From positions 29,543,586 through 29,607,585 of the forward strand of contig CM040752.1 in assembly GCA_022829145.1 (NCBI GenBank): DNA of 64,000 nt, read 5' to 3'. Source of the stretch: Albula goreensis (taxonomy: Eukaryota; Chordata; Actinopteri; Albuliformes; Albulidae). Below the pieces are notes generated by a model. The model searched no databases, was not told the DNA's origin, and saw only the letters and a list, made by a program, of their open reading frames with translations. Shown here piece by piece: positions 27,998 through 41,235 of this stretch. Every line of letters starts with the position of its first letter. The stretch's first letter is position 1. The translations under genes were made by a program, and so were the position numbers.

Positions 27998-29718
27998 ATG
28001 GTGTACGTGTCTAATGGTGAGTAAAGAATCACATTTTAGTTACAACTAACAGTGTACATTAAAGCTTTTAAATTCTGTAGAGCAACCATAATTATATTTT
28101 CTAAGAGATTAAACGATGACAACGAATGTATTTGATAACTAGTTAGTTACACTAGCTGAATGCCTCCTCTCTGACTGCTCGTTTGGTATCTAGCTTGGTG
28201 CGTGCTATCGATGGTCAGTCAGACCTGTTTTGGGACCAATCTTCAGCTAGCTGCGCTGTGGTCTTTTGGTGGTGCAGTGTACAACAGTCATTTAAGGACA
28301 CGAATATGTGGTTAAAACAGTTATATTCGCCGTGGCTTGCTGACTAATTTAGGTATATTGGCTAACTATTTGTTTCGGTTAAATTGTATGATGATGGCAG
28401 AGTTAGCCTAACATTAGCTACCTAACGTTAGCTGTTTATTGCTGGCAAGCCAGTTTACCTATTACTTCTGGGAATGACTAGCTGAATATCCAGCTTGCTA
28501 TTTATCCAATCCGAGTAGCGATAGATACGCAGTAAGCTTGTTAGAGAGATAAAATGATTGCCGGAGCAGTTGTACGAAATGTTTAATGTTCAGGGTAGCC
28601 TATTCTCAAATTGGGTCCTGGTCCTTTCCAGTGTTCTTTTAAAAAGCACCAGGTTGTTTGGAAACCGCTCTTATTGTTTTGGAGAAAGTCACATGAATAT
28701 GGAATATATAATGTGTGTAACGTTGGCATACACAATGTGAACCATTAGTCAGCATGTGCAATTGGACAGTGTGTACGCTAAAGTGTTTTATTATGGAACT
28801 TTAACAGATTTTTATCACGTCACTGTTACACAAGGAATTGAAATTATGGCTGAACTGAAAACTAGATTGCACGATGGTCTCCCATGACCGAGCTCATGAA
28901 CCCATGCTGTTTGTAACAAGACTGATCCCGTTAGTGTATCTGGGTCGCGCTACCCGGTCACTTACCTGGAATTCAGACCGCTGTAATATTAGCGACAGAT
29001 ATTTCTCCCACGTTCAGTTAAAACAATTGCGTGTTTGAGCTCCAGCAGACAAAGCTAGTTACCGTAGCTAGCATCACTTGACCATTTTTTGTCTTCCAGG
29101 TCAGGTACTGGACAGTAGGAGCCAGTCCCCATGGAGGTTGTCTTTTTTAAGCGAACTCTTCTGGGGTGCTGTGGAATTCATTGGATTGTTGTAAGAGTTT
29201 GTGTTTTAATATTTTGTCTATATATTTTATAATGTATTATAAAATCACTGCAGTTATTAGGCTAATACATTTTTGTAACAATATAGGCATTATTATCATT
29301 ATCGTGTATTACCAGATTAAATATTTTAATATATATATATATACTGTTTGTTTTGAATTTTTCTAGCTTTCAAACGCTCTTCCAGCCTGACATGAAAAAG
29401 AGTGGCAACTCTGGATCATCTTCAAGGTTTAGTGATGGCAGAGGGTAGGTCTGGAGACAGGAACACTAAATAGACACACTGTGAATGTATCTGCATTAAT
29501 CTGAAGCTGCCTTCGCACTTTTCTCCATATTGTTAAATAATCAAATGCAAACATACACCTGTGTAAACCTACATTAAGATGTAGCTCTAAGAAGGTTGCT
29601 TGCCTTTTTTTCTTCCAGCCCACCAGATTTCCCTGGCGGGAGGAGACGAATGGGAAGGATCAATCCACGGGGTGGCCCCAGTGCCCCACCAATGGGGGGA
29701 GGAGGATGAGGAAGGTGA
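27998..29718 (+). CDS. selenok: Selenoprotein K (in-frame TGA selenocysteine)
   Basis: This is a small ER-membrane selenoprotein involved in ER-associated degradation and, with DHHC6, in protein palmitoylation (family knowledge). Four exons are 27998-28016, 29100-29190, 29367-29444 and 29619-29718, phases 1, 2, 2, giving 95 residues against 94 in human. The protein starts MVYVSNGQVLDSRSQSPWRL. A membrane segment follows (about residues 20-42, LSELFWGAVEFIGLLFQTLF), and then a Gly/Pro/Arg-rich tail with GRRRMGRINPRGG. The tail ends PPMGGGG, TGA (29707-29709), Gly-Arg, and a second TGA (29716-29718). The first TGA falls exactly at the family's selenocysteine (residue 93). A plain ORF search would miss the last residues. 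A SECIS element is required in the 3'UTR, but I could not pick one confidently. The neighbour is actr8, as in human. Confidence 0.93.
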
Positions 29719-31981
29719 GCAGCTGGCTTTCATAAGTGTGTTTGACTGCTCGAAAGTGAGATTTCTGGTTTCCTCTTCACTGCCTACAAAGCACAAGTCA
29801 GCAGTAAGCACTTGGACCACTCATGCATGCATGAAAACCAGAGATCGAGATACACAATTTCCATTGGTCTAGTTACAAAGTTAAAACTGTAAGTTTTTCA
29901 TTGTTAAAGTCAAAACAAATATGTTCAGGGTTCAGTATAGCCTGTGCTGAACACCGGCAGTTTCTGACCAGTGCATGCACAGAGATCTTAAGAGCATTAA
30001 ATCATATAATTATTGTGCCAAACACCAATTCTGTGTATTTACCAAATGGTTACTCATGAGCAATGACTTTTTAAATGTTGATGTCACCTGATGTGTTATG
30101 CCCATTTGTATTCACAGTCTCTGTTTGTCACCACAAGTCATCAGGTTATCACTGCCTACACTTGTTACATGCAAGTCATGAGTCCTGTATTTGACAGCTT
30201 CTACAGGCTCTAGAACTGCTGCAGGACAATAGTTACCGTAAAAGTCATGTGATCTGGTGGCTAAAGGTTTTGCCAAAAAGATCCAGAAGAAATGTGTATA
30301 TGACTGAAAAGCTATAAGAACTGATAATCATTATGAACATCAAACTATTTTACAGTAAAAAAAAAAATAGCTCAACCAACACCACCAATGTGTAGCATCC
30401 ATGTTGTGAGTTATGAACTAGTATGTTTTAAAAGATATGTTTCATCCCATTTGGAATGTGCATCAAGGTCATGAACGTGATGTGAGACTTCCTTGTGCAC
30501 CATACTGTCCTATAAACCCAGCTAATTGTTTTTTTGTCATCTTGTACCTGCGCAGGTAAACGCCTGCACACCCCGTGCAGGCGTGGAGTGCTGCATGCAT
30601 GCCAGCTGAGCGCCAGTGCTGAGGGTTCTCCATAAAGGGGAACTGCAGCCCCTGGGCTGAAGCGGATGAGTGTGCGGCCTCCCTCTCCAGCTGCTTCTGC
30701 ACATGGGCAGATTCTTGATGTTGCACTGGGAATTCCTTTCCAAAGGGGCCAGGGCAGCTGATTAGCAGCTGACTCTCTCTTTCTCTCCCCCTCTCCCTCT
30801 CTCTCTCTCTCTCTTGCTCCCTCTCTTTCTGTAACCCATCTGAAATTTTTGTTTTGTATAGTATCATAAAAAGGACTTTGGTTTCTAAAGTGAAGGTGGT
30901 TCTTTGAGAGATTAATGTATGATTTTACCTATTTGTATAATTACACACAGGTAGGTGTGTGACATGTACCAAAAAAATAAAATGTTACAATTTGATAAAC
31001 ACAGTTTCATTTGATTGGAGAAGTTCATGTTACCATCCAAGGATTGAGTGCATCTTTCAGCAATACAGTAGGTATGTGAACATCCGGTCAGAGTGCTAGC
31101 ACCTTTAAGTTATGTGGGGGAGAAGCCAATTTTACATTATGTAACGACTATGCACACTGTGGCCTGCTTTTTCTCATCCACTTCCAGCTAAGTTAGCATC
31201 CCAGCACACGCCCACACATGTAAGGTGGAATTAAAAACTTGGTATACACGATTTGAAACTTGATAAATATAATTGCGTTTCCAAAAGTTAAAACTTCCAC
31301 GATAATGCACGCTTAAAAGGAATCTATATCCTTTAAATCTAAGTTCCAACCCAGTCATTTGGATGTTTATCTGTAATTTAATTAGATTGACCCTGCAGAC
31401 ATGTCGAATCGCGCATCTGGTCCTGTCTAACAAAATATGGCACATTTAATACTTGACATGTCCCGAGTCCGAGATGTATATATGATAAAACGAAATCTCA
31501 GAAGAAGTTGTCTAGGTTTGTTTTTAATTAACGCTTGGGAAAAACATGCAGTCTGCCGGCAGATGTCTGATTGGTGTGTCAGTTTCCAAGCGCCCTTCTT
31601 AATGTACGTGAATTGATATAGATGAAACAGTGTAAACAAATACACACCACAATGGTTTTGCACTTACAGTACAACCTCTGATTTAGAATCAAATTCTAAA
31701 GGGGAAAATGAGTGCATTCAGCTGGGTACGTTCTACCAATTCCATTTTCCAAAACCATACACGGATATGCAGCTACATTAGCGGCAGTAACGCTTCTTTT
31801 TCCGCATTGCAGCAAAACCCAGGGAGGGTTTATTTTTGTCCATCACAGTTAAACTCCGGTAAACCACTTGACTGTTCGTCTAATTCGCGTGTCAACATCG
31901 GCAGCTCATGCGTAGTGCTTGAGAGTCCTGAAGTGGGATTGTTTATTTTCGAGGATAGCTACCAGTTTTTCCACAAACGAA
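29719..31981 (+). other. selenok 3'UTR and intergenic spacer to actr8
   Basis: The selenok 3'UTR must begin here and carry a SECIS element. Several ATGA tetrads occur (near 30053, 30062, 30179, 30310 and 30334), but none folds by eye into the full SECIS pattern (ATGA, about 12-bp stem, AA loop, GA). A candidate poly(A) signal AATAAA lies at 30976-30981. A strong GC hairpin (30547-30584) and a CT-rich tract (30776-30830) are also present. The last few hundred bases are presumably the actr8 promoter. Confidence 0.5.
30547..30584 (+). repeat. GC-rich palindrome and 10-bp perfect hairpin
   Basis: CCTGCGCAGG at 30547-30556 is a perfect palindrome. It is followed at once by arms 30560-30569 (ACGCCTGCAC) and 30575-30584 (GTGCAGGCGT) around a 5-nt loop. 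It lies about 0.84 kb after the selenok stop, in an otherwise AT-rich spacer. It does not match the SECIS consensus. Confidence 0.7.
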
Positions 31982-33779
31982 ATGACACAAGCAGAAAGAG
32001 AACAAGAAAATGGAAAAGAAAAAGAAAAGGAACGTGAAAAGGAGAAAGAAAAAGAGCAGCGTGGCGTAAAAAGGCCAATAGTTCCACCGGTCATTCCGGA
32101 GCCACTTCAAGAGGTAGCCAACGTTAGCTGCTATGTTGTTTAACTGATCTATTTACTTAAATAGTTCCCAAGTTACTTAGCTGTCTTATTAAGATCTCAT
32201 AAGAGTAAATAAGGACATATCGTACCCCTCTCATATGCCACCGTTAACATAACAATGTGTGAACTTGCTGTAGCAATACGGTATGATACAACCAACTAAT
32301 AATTGCTATATCGGTAACATTGCAGATAATCTTTTATTTATGTATTTATTTTTAATGTTGAGCACTTTTTCTTCATTGGTTAGTTAGAACCATTTTATAA
32401 CATTACAAACATGCGAGATTGCTAAAGTTTCTTATGCCAATTTTGCAACATTAAACATTGCGGCTTTTTGCTAGATATGCTGGCTAAACTTGTGGTTATA
32501 AGATTTGGCGAGCAAGTGCTTGTTAGCTAAGATGTAGTAACTAATAAGGGTAGCCTGCCAAGGTTCTGTAATGCAATAAGGTTATTATTTGGGGGTATGA
32601 TAAATTTCTGGAGACCAACAGTATTTCGCAGCATGAATCTGTGATGAGAGCATGACTTTTCACAAGTAGCTGAAGAAGGCGCTTTATCTTACTGCCAGTT
32701 GCATGTCAGACCAGTTTTATTATGCACTGACTGGACATTCCATGGTTATTAGCTATACAATTTGAACTAAGGTTGTGGTTGACTAGATACAGATCATTCA
32801 TAATGTGTGTGTATTTTCACGGAATATTCTTATGATGAATGTATAGCAAATCCAGAGCAATTTCATCGTGGTGATACACCCTGGTTCCAAAACCCTGAGG
32901 CTTGGCCGTGCGACGGATACCCTCCCGGCGACCATTCCTCATGTTATTGCACGAAGGCACAAGCAAAGTGGGCAGCCCAGGTACGAGGACCCCTGGCTGT
33001 TAAGGGAAGGCCTTAATGTGAGTAGCAATCGGTTATACGCATTTAACACTGTGGTAATCAGATCACATGCATAGCCACCCATGGTGCAGTGGCATGGAAC
33101 AGATATCACAGTTGTATGTAGTTTATATATAATGCATGTGCATTCCCTATCATTATGCAGTTATTGTTAATACGTACAGTTGTGTTGCAATGCAGAAATT
33201 TCTAAATTTAAAATTCCGCTAGTCAGCATTAACAGTACTTATTTTCGGTCACTCAGCATTATAATAATTTGTTTTAATATGTATATATCTGTAACCTCCA
33301 AACAAAATGCATTGTTTCTAATTCCCATTTCTTTTCCAAGAGGCCGGAAAGCAATGAACAGAGGCAGAATGGTCTTAAAATGGTTGACCAGGCCATTTGG
33401 TCAAAGAAGATGTCTAATGGAGTAAGAAGAACCCCAGTCTGTGCTGACCAGGTGAGCATTCATGTTACAAAGCATCAGTTTTTCCATCCACACAGCAAGC
33501 TCCTTTTGAAATGGCTTTTCCCTGTTTTCAAAGGCGAGGCTGTACAACAGACAAATGCGTCCAGCAGTCCTGGACACCAGCCCTAGAGTGAAGTGGACCA
33601 ACACAAGTCAACACCCCGAGTTTCTGGTGGGGGAAGAGGTTGGTCACGCACAATACAGTCACCCACACCAGACCTGGGCTGGTAGCATTGACATAAATGT
33701 GCTGAACTTCCTAAAAATTGCCGTTCACACAAATATAAAAAGCCAAGTCAAATTCATGTAACCCTTGTTTAAAGTGTTT

Positions 33780-33867
<88 letters not shown>

Positions 33868-36800
33868 AAATTGAAGTGTGTGAGTAATAACCCTTTCCTT
33901 ACACAAACAGGCTCTGTATGTGAACCCAGCAGACTGCTACAGTGTTCACTGGCCCATCTGCAGAGGCCACCTGAACATCCACACCGGCCCCTCGGGCTCT
34001 CTCACAGCCGTGCTGGCCGACCTGGAGGCCATATGGTCCCACGCAATACAGAAGTTTCTGGAAATTCCCCTAAAAGATCTCAAGGTACTGCGTTGCTGGA
34101 TAGATGTAGAGTTCTGTCCCTTGATTCTGTGTTTTTGCGATTTTTACACTGCTTGCATGGACTAAAAGCTTAGATTTAAAAAAAGGCTTCATTAAATTCT
34201 ATAGTAATAATAACCTTAGAACAGGGAATCTAGAATACTTGACTGGGTCAATAACTGTAGCTGTGCCTTCAAATATATGGGGATTGTTTTACTTACAGAG
34301 GTTAATTTATGACGTTTCTTTGCCTGGCAGTATTACAGATGCATACTGCTGATCCCTGACATCTACAACAGACAGCACGTGAAGGAGTTGGTGAACATGC
34401 TACTTGTCAACATGGGTTTTTCAGGTATATGACAATGCCACCCCCAGTGTTAGTAATTGGCTTCATCAAGAGGCAAGATATTTAAGTGTGAACAGGGATT
34501 GTTTCTTCATACCATATCAACCCTGTTGAAAAAACAGACATTGTTTAGCATTGTAGTAAAAATGTATTAGACCTTCTCAGTCATCAGGTTATACTGTGTT
34601 ATTTCGAGTTGACCAATGATAACGAGGGGAAAAGTAACTGAGGATTATGCATTTCATGTGTAATACTTATCCTGTACACTGGAGGTCAGTCTTTGCTTTT
34701 CATTTGAAAACATCTAAGGCTGGATGCTACATCAAGTATGAACATCTGATAGACTAGAACAGGGCACTCAGACTATCCTAGCTCTGAGCTTGTAAATATG
34801 AAATAACCATGCACTAAATCACCTGATTTGACAACAACTTAACCACTCCTTGGTTTAGGACATGAGCTAAATGATGAAATCAGTATGTGTACGACATTGT
34901 TGCGGCAAATATGGTAATAGCACTATTGTTTTCAGAGGACCTTGAGCTGGAATAACCTTGAAGACTTTAATCCTTAATCCATAATTACAATTTGTCTTAT
35001 CATGAAGAACAGTCAATACATCCTACTCACACTCTCTAGGTGTAGCATTTATAGCCAGCCATAACAGAACGGAGGAGGTACATTCAAGTGGGTCAGTGGG
35101 TGTGAATGTTATGTCTGGCTTAAAGGCCTGTTTTACATCAGGTTTAACAATAAGACAAACATATGCCCAGCTAGTGCAGCTGGCAAAGTTGAAGAAATCT
35201 TCTATACACTGAGTTCAAGTTACTCCAAATGAAAACCATTACAATTTGGTAATGATGCAGTATTCATAGTTACAGACTTTGTACAGTGTTTTTACCTACT
35301 AAGGCATGTACTGATTATGCTGTATAAGCATGCTGTTTTTTTGTCTCAGCATGTGTCTACTCTGAACGCCTTCACCCAGAACAAAATGCCCACATCTGCA
35401 ATGAGAACTGAACAGCTGTGAAGCAGACCTTCAAGTGCAGTGATGAAAGCAGCGTGTGTTTTGTCCCTCCCTACAGCCATTGTGGTTCACCAGGAGTCGG
35501 TGTGCGCCACATTCGGCAGCGGGCTCAGCAGTGCCTGTGTGGTGGATGTGGGGGATCAGAAGACCAGCCTGTGCTGCGTGGAGGACGGCGTGTCCCATCG
35601 CAACTCCAGGTGAGTCACAGCACGCCCCCCACAGCGCTGTGTATTTTCCCCCAAAATCAGCCCCCTCTGTAGTTACCCTATCCCATAGATTTAGCGAAGG
35701 GAAGCCGACTGTATGCCAAGCTGCTGCTGTTTTTGCATGGCAGATACATCACCTACCACATGTTTTTATTTATGCTTCATTAGCTAGCCAGGAATGGTCC
35801 CTAGAGAGTTCAGAGACTGATTATCCTAACTGATGTATGTGCCTGTACTCCGTGAGCCACCCAGAGGTTTGCTTTGCCTGACTCAGCTGAAGTTTGTATA
35901 AGATAGAACAGCTTATACTTGATATACTTGTTTATGCTTCATTATGCTTTATTCTTGCTGCATTGTGATTTGCATATTGCAGAAGGGGGTTATCAGAATA
36001 GTTATACATTTATACATAGCTATATACATGTAGTGCTTCTAATGAAGGTGTATTGTTATCATATATTCACATGAGTTCATAGATAGGTTATCACTTGTTA
36101 ACTGTACAAAGGCAGTGTTTGTCCCACACAAGCCACTGTCCAAAGGTCAGCTGTCAGCTTTCCTAAAACCTGTTTGCTTAATCTGTTAATCCATCTTTTG
36201 AGGTTCAAGCTGAAGGCTGCTCATGGGCTGTGATATAATGGTTTGTGTTGCACCCTGTGATATAGTTCCAAGGAAATGTATAAAGGGAAAAACCCAGAAT
36301 CATTGACTCGGAAACTGAACCCACCCACTAGGAGATGACTCTAAGGAAGGGTTGCATGGTAAAATTGGTAAACTTGGGTTACCGTGACGATATCAAAGCT
36401 TCCAATATGTGACCCTACATCTTCTTGATGAAAGGAAGTTTGCCACAAACCTCATGTATTAATGGCACTTAGGGAAAAAAAACACAGCACAATGAAGTGA
36501 TCTTTATATTTTTTCAGAAGAAATGAGCAATCACCAAAAGATATTTTTGCTTCAGACCTCCATGCTGACTTGGCCTACCTCTGAAAATCTACACAGTGGG
36601 CAATCTCATCAGTCAACGAATTGAAACCTAAAAGCACTCAGATGCTACCACCTTCTGTATTCAAGTTAACATTGTGCAAAGGTCAAAATTTCAACACTTC
36701 AGAGCAGTTGTCCAAACACTCAAAAACCCCTCCGCTATGTGTGCACCCCTTCAGGCTGTGCCTGGCATACGGAGGCTCTGACGTCACCCGATGCTTCTTC

Positions 36801-39800
36801 TGGCTGCTGCAGAGAGCTGGTTTCCCATACAGAGAATGTCAGCTGTCCAATAGACTGGACTGCATCCTACTACAGCAGCTGAAAGAGACCTTCTGTCACC
36901 TGGACCAGGTAGTCGACGCTCATAACATTCACCACACTTGTGTTACCTGGGTCAGACATGCCTCACACTCATGCACCACACCTTTGTCACCTGGTCCAGG
37001 TATGGCACTCCTATGCTGCTAGGTGTCACTTGGTTTAGGTGCTTTCTCTTATTATACCTCTGTCTCCTGGACCATTGCTGGGATTAAAACAACATTTGTC
37101 CTTAACCTGTATTTACAATTGAGTAAGACTGTTAAGCTTTTGATCTATAAGAACAGTTTGCCTGTACAGGAAAAAAATGGAGACTAGGATTTGTTTGTGA
37201 GCCAAAGTTAAGGACAAATGTTTATTGAGTCCAGGACCATTTCTGCTACAGTCACAGTACAAACAAATGCTCAGCATAACAGAAGATGTCGAACTTTGGC
37301 TTTCATCTGTGCTGTGTTAGTTTGAAATTTACTGTAGTTTTATGCTGTTTTGTGCCGAACATCTGTGGTACTCTTTGCTGCTAAAGGACATCTCTGGGCT
37401 CCAGGATCATGAATTCCGCACAAGGTTCCCAGACTCTCCAGCTTTGCTCTACCAGCTTCGACTTGGAGATGAAAAGCTACAGGTACCCCTCCCTTTTCTC
37501 CTGCCAGTAAAGCTTTCAACGGGACAGTGGAAATTAAATACAATTCAAATGTGGTATTTTATGTTAAATAAAATCAACTTAGAATAAAGTTGTTTTAAGG
37601 CTCATAATCACAACTAGATTATAGTCTATATTTAGTGAAGCTAAACCGGACAATTTTCACCGTTAACACAAATATAAAAAACATGTTTGAACAGCACAAG
37701 GGTTAAGTAAATATTTACTACATTGTAACAGATGTTAGGCAAGGGTAAAGCAACAGCCTGGCTGTAGAAGATGGGAGTAGCGCCCAGGTCATTCAACTTC
37801 AGCTCCACTGAGTCAGTTATGATTTAAAACCTTGGCACTAATATTCTAATCAGGCTTTGAACGCTCTTATCAGAGCCCTTTTGGTGGAATGAAACTTGAG
37901 GCTTATGCAAATTCAGTTCAAACATTCTATTTTTTGAAAACCCACATGGGAATTTCTGCACGTTTATGTCACATCTTTTATCTGGCCTTTTCGCTCCATA
38001 CATAGGGATTGTAATGAAAACATGTTTGCCATGCAAGATTGCGATACATATGATTTCCGATAAAGGGTTACTAAGAAACGGTTGTTGATACATAAGAACC
38101 TGGGGTGTACCATGGAGGTCAGACTGTTTTGTGATTTTCATGCCTGCTTGATTTTATTACCACAGCAATTGTTTTTGATGTGACAGATTTGCTAAAATCA
38201 AGAGCTACGATTGTGGACTATGCATTTATCCTTGGTGAGAACATTTTGCTGGTGTTCAGAGTGTAGTGGTGGTGTATACTCTGTTTAAAGAGCATAGCCA
38301 GAATATTTTTCTTTTTGGTTTTTTTTTTAGCAAAAGCCAACATTCCCAGCCTCTCTTCAGGACTCAAGTTGTGCTTTTGATGTATTCGATGATGTCTTTA
38401 ATTGTGATGTCTTGATTGAACTTGGTTGACCGATTCACTGGCACGTTGGTAAATTGGCAGATTGTGCTGTGAATCAGGGTAAGGGTTTTGAATGTCTGAT
38501 CCAGCCTCAACTGATTGATTAAATTGTCTTGTCAAACGCTGAGTTTGTGTCCTGAGCTTGACTGACCGATGATTGCCATTTTGACTGAGTGATTGTGTTG
38601 TGATGTGGCCTAGGCTCCAATGGCGCTCTTCTACCCAGCTACATTTGGGATCGTAGGACAGAAGATGACGTCCCTGCAGCATCGTTCCCAGGGCGACCCT
38701 GAGGACCCACATGATGAGCACTACCTGCTGGGAACTCAGAGCAAACAGGAGCAGGTGAGGAAATGTCTCTCTACCACTCCATGCTCCTGACTGGACCAGG
38801 TCAAAGCACTCACCTCCCTTTGCCTAACACTGCATTACAAATCGAAGTCTTCCATCACATAATTTCTGTGTCCTTCTATTTCCCATATAAATTCTGATTA
38901 TGATGATCAGAATTAATTTTTTGTTACCAAAAACCAAATGATTTTCCTTTTCTCAGTGAGGTTTTTGTGAGGTAATGTGACAAATTGTGCTTTCACAGAG
39001 TTTGCTGTGATTTTTGATAACGTTGTTGTGTCTCTTCTTTAGTGCAGTTTTTTTTTAATGTTTCATTTTGATACATCCATAATGTCCATAATGAATGTGA
39101 TACGAGTGTAGAATTTTTAAACATTTTCCATACTCATTTTTTAATTTGAGTAAACAAATATATTCTCCTGGAGGCACCTGGTGGTCTGGTGGTCCAAACT
39201 GTCTGCCTGGAAAAGCCACATATTCTGTGCCTCCATGGGTTTGAGTCCTGGACCTTGCTATCACTCTTCTATTTCTGTTTCCTGTCACTCCAAACTATAG
39301 ATTATCTTCTTCATATGACCCTGCCTTCTCCCTCCCATCCCTCCCCTCCTTGCCACAGTCTTCCAAAGCCACCGCAGAGCGTAAGGCCCTGTCCAAGCCA
39401 GCAGGGTTTGAAGGAGAGTCCTGCAGCCAGGGGGCAGACCCCTCAGAGAGGGGCCACTCCCAGGACATGGAGCTGGGGCAGTCCCACAACGACTGCCTTA
39501 TGGGAGGCACCGACATGGAGGAGCCCCCCTCCGCTCTGCTCTCCAGGAAGACCGCTGTCACGCAGTTCGAGGGGAAAGCGCTGGGCCTGGATAAGGCCAT
39601 CCTGCACAGCATCGACTGCTGTGGTAAGGCTTGACTCAAACCTCTGCCTGGGAACAGACACTGAGAGACAAGAGGGTAGAAGCTCATAATTCAGACCAAT
39701 ATTTCACAGAAAAAAATGCAAAAATTCTTCTTTATAGTCCCAGCCTTTAGACGTCACAAAGCCATTTCACAAAGATAAATAACTGGCATCAGCAACAACA

Positions 39801-41235
39801 CATACACTTAGCACAACTTTGATGTATGATAAACGTATCATTTGTACAGCATCTCTGAGAAAACAGCTTTACTGCTGCTCTGTCACTTAAAGACCTGCAA
39901 TTTCATCCCACCATCCCGAGCGAGCATTTATTTTTGTGCTTCCACCACAATCCCGTTTACATTGTCATCGATCACACTTCATTGCATGTGCTTTTGACTT
40001 GATTGACATAAACACTGAACTTTGGCCAATGCCCTTTGTAATTTTTGCGTTTAATGACAAAATAAGAACTTTGACAGTGTAGAGACATTTACTCTGATGT
40101 AGAGTCATTCACCATCAGTGGGCGTGTCATGTTTGCCTTTCTCTGTTTCAGCGTCGGATGAAACCAAGCGGAAGATGTACAGCTCCATCCTGGTGGTGGG
40201 AGGCGGTCTAATGTTCCACAGGGCCCAGGAGTTCCTCCAGCACCGGATCCTCAACAAGATGCCCCCCTCCTTCCGCAGGGTGGTGGAGAACGTGGAGGTC
40301 ATCACACGGCCCAAGGTACGCACGTACACACGAGTCAGTGTGACCCAAACCTCTACAGACTCCATCTCTGCCTCCTGCCTGACTAGCGAACCACTGTCCC
40401 GGATTTTTGTTTTCTGACACATTTTTTTTAATTGTTTCAAGGGAACAGAACTCCTTCTCCTACGTCAGTGGTTCAAAACCTTTTTAGCTGGCAACCGCAG
40501 AAACACTGTCGATTATCTCCTGACCCTCGCTTCTCTCCTGAGGCACTGCCTTTGAGCTGAAAATGGCATGCAGATGAACTATAGTGGCAGCAATGTAGTG
40601 GAATGGTTAGGGAGCTACGTTACTAGCTCAGAGGGGTTGGTCTCGATTCCCAGTTATTGCTCTCTGGCAGCCAGTCCTGATTAACCAGTCAACTGCTGAT
40701 GCACAGATTGAGTATATGCTGATTTTTGTCACCCTCTGATTGGTGATGCATCTGCAGTGTGGAAGAGAGATGACTGCTTGTTGTCACATGAATCTGGGGA
40801 GCCCCATACCTGTGTCATGGCTGCCTCTTCCTGAGTCAATGGGAGAGGGTTACAGCGAGAGGCATTCTGGCTGCACTCAGGTGGAGGAAAAATGGGAAAA
40901 GTTCTAAAGATAAAAATCGTCTTGCAGCCCCGGAAATGCACCGCATAACCCACCGAATCCCAGGTGGAGAACCGTTACAATAGAGGTACATCAGAATTAC
41001 AGTGGCACACAGAAATAAGGGTGCAAGGGAAACTGTACAACCGTGCACGACTCTTTGCTTTCAGTCAGTCTGATGTCATCGTGTCTCGTAGGACATGGAT
41101 CCAAGGCTGATCGCCTGGAAGGGGGGTGCAGTTCTTGCCTGCTTGGACACCACCCAGGAAATGTGGATCTACCAGCGGGAATGGCAGCGCTTTGGCGCGC
41201 GTATGCTGAGGGAGAGGGCAGCGTTCGTCTGGTAA
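31982..41235 (+). CDS. actr8: Actin-related protein 8 (INO80 complex subunit)
   Basis: This nuclear actin-related protein belongs to the INO80 chromatin-remodelling complex, where ARP8 binds nucleosomes and actin (family knowledge). Thirteen exons: 31982-32113, 32847-33017, 33341-33451, 33534-33638, 33911-34084, 34331-34424, 35477-35609, 36755-36908, 37387-37482, 38614-38754, 39359-39623, 40152-40315 and 41092-41235. All phases agree, giving 627 aa (human 624). The N-terminus is a Lys/Glu-rich stretch (residues about 6-30) before RGVKRPIVPPVIPEPLQE. The actin fold starts at FIVVIHPGSKTLRLGRATD; SSILVVGGGLMFHRAQEFL is the late nucleotide-site strand; the end is ERAAFVW. Exons 10-11 encode the less conserved insert (residues about 437-525). 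Exon 4 has a weak donor (GAG|GTTGGT). A candidate poly(A) signal AATAAA lies at 41635-41640. il17rb converges downstream. Confidence 0.95.
33784..33864. repeat. (GT)n microsatellite in actr8 intron 4
   Basis: About 40 perfect GT units end 46 nt before the acceptor of exon 5, in an intron of only 272 bp. The weak donor of this same intron (GTTGGT) makes the repeat a possible splicing modifier. Confidence 0.97.
39171..39300 (+). repeat. tRNA-derived SINE-like fragment in actr8 intron 10
   Basis: A box-A-like TGGTGGTCTGGTGGTCC near 39179 and a box-B-like GGGTTTGAGTCCTGG near 39237 are spaced as in tRNA-derived SINEs. The family is not identified. Confidence 0.45.
40590..40740 (+). repeat. tRNA-derived SINE-like fragment in actr8 intron 12
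   Basis: TAGTGGAATGGTTAGGGAGC (box-A-like) and TTGGTCTCGATTCCC (box-B-like) occur at tRNA-type spacing. Degenerate. Confidence 0.45.

Noticed and set aside
29600..29872. 90-codon frame over selenok exon 4
   Set aside because: It is in the wrong frame; the selenoprotein frame ends at 29718 through the recoded TGA.
30179..30300. Possible SECIS elements starting at ATGA 30179 or GTGA near 30250
   Set aside because: They form short stems, but the AA apical loop and the opposing GA do not fall at SECIS positions.
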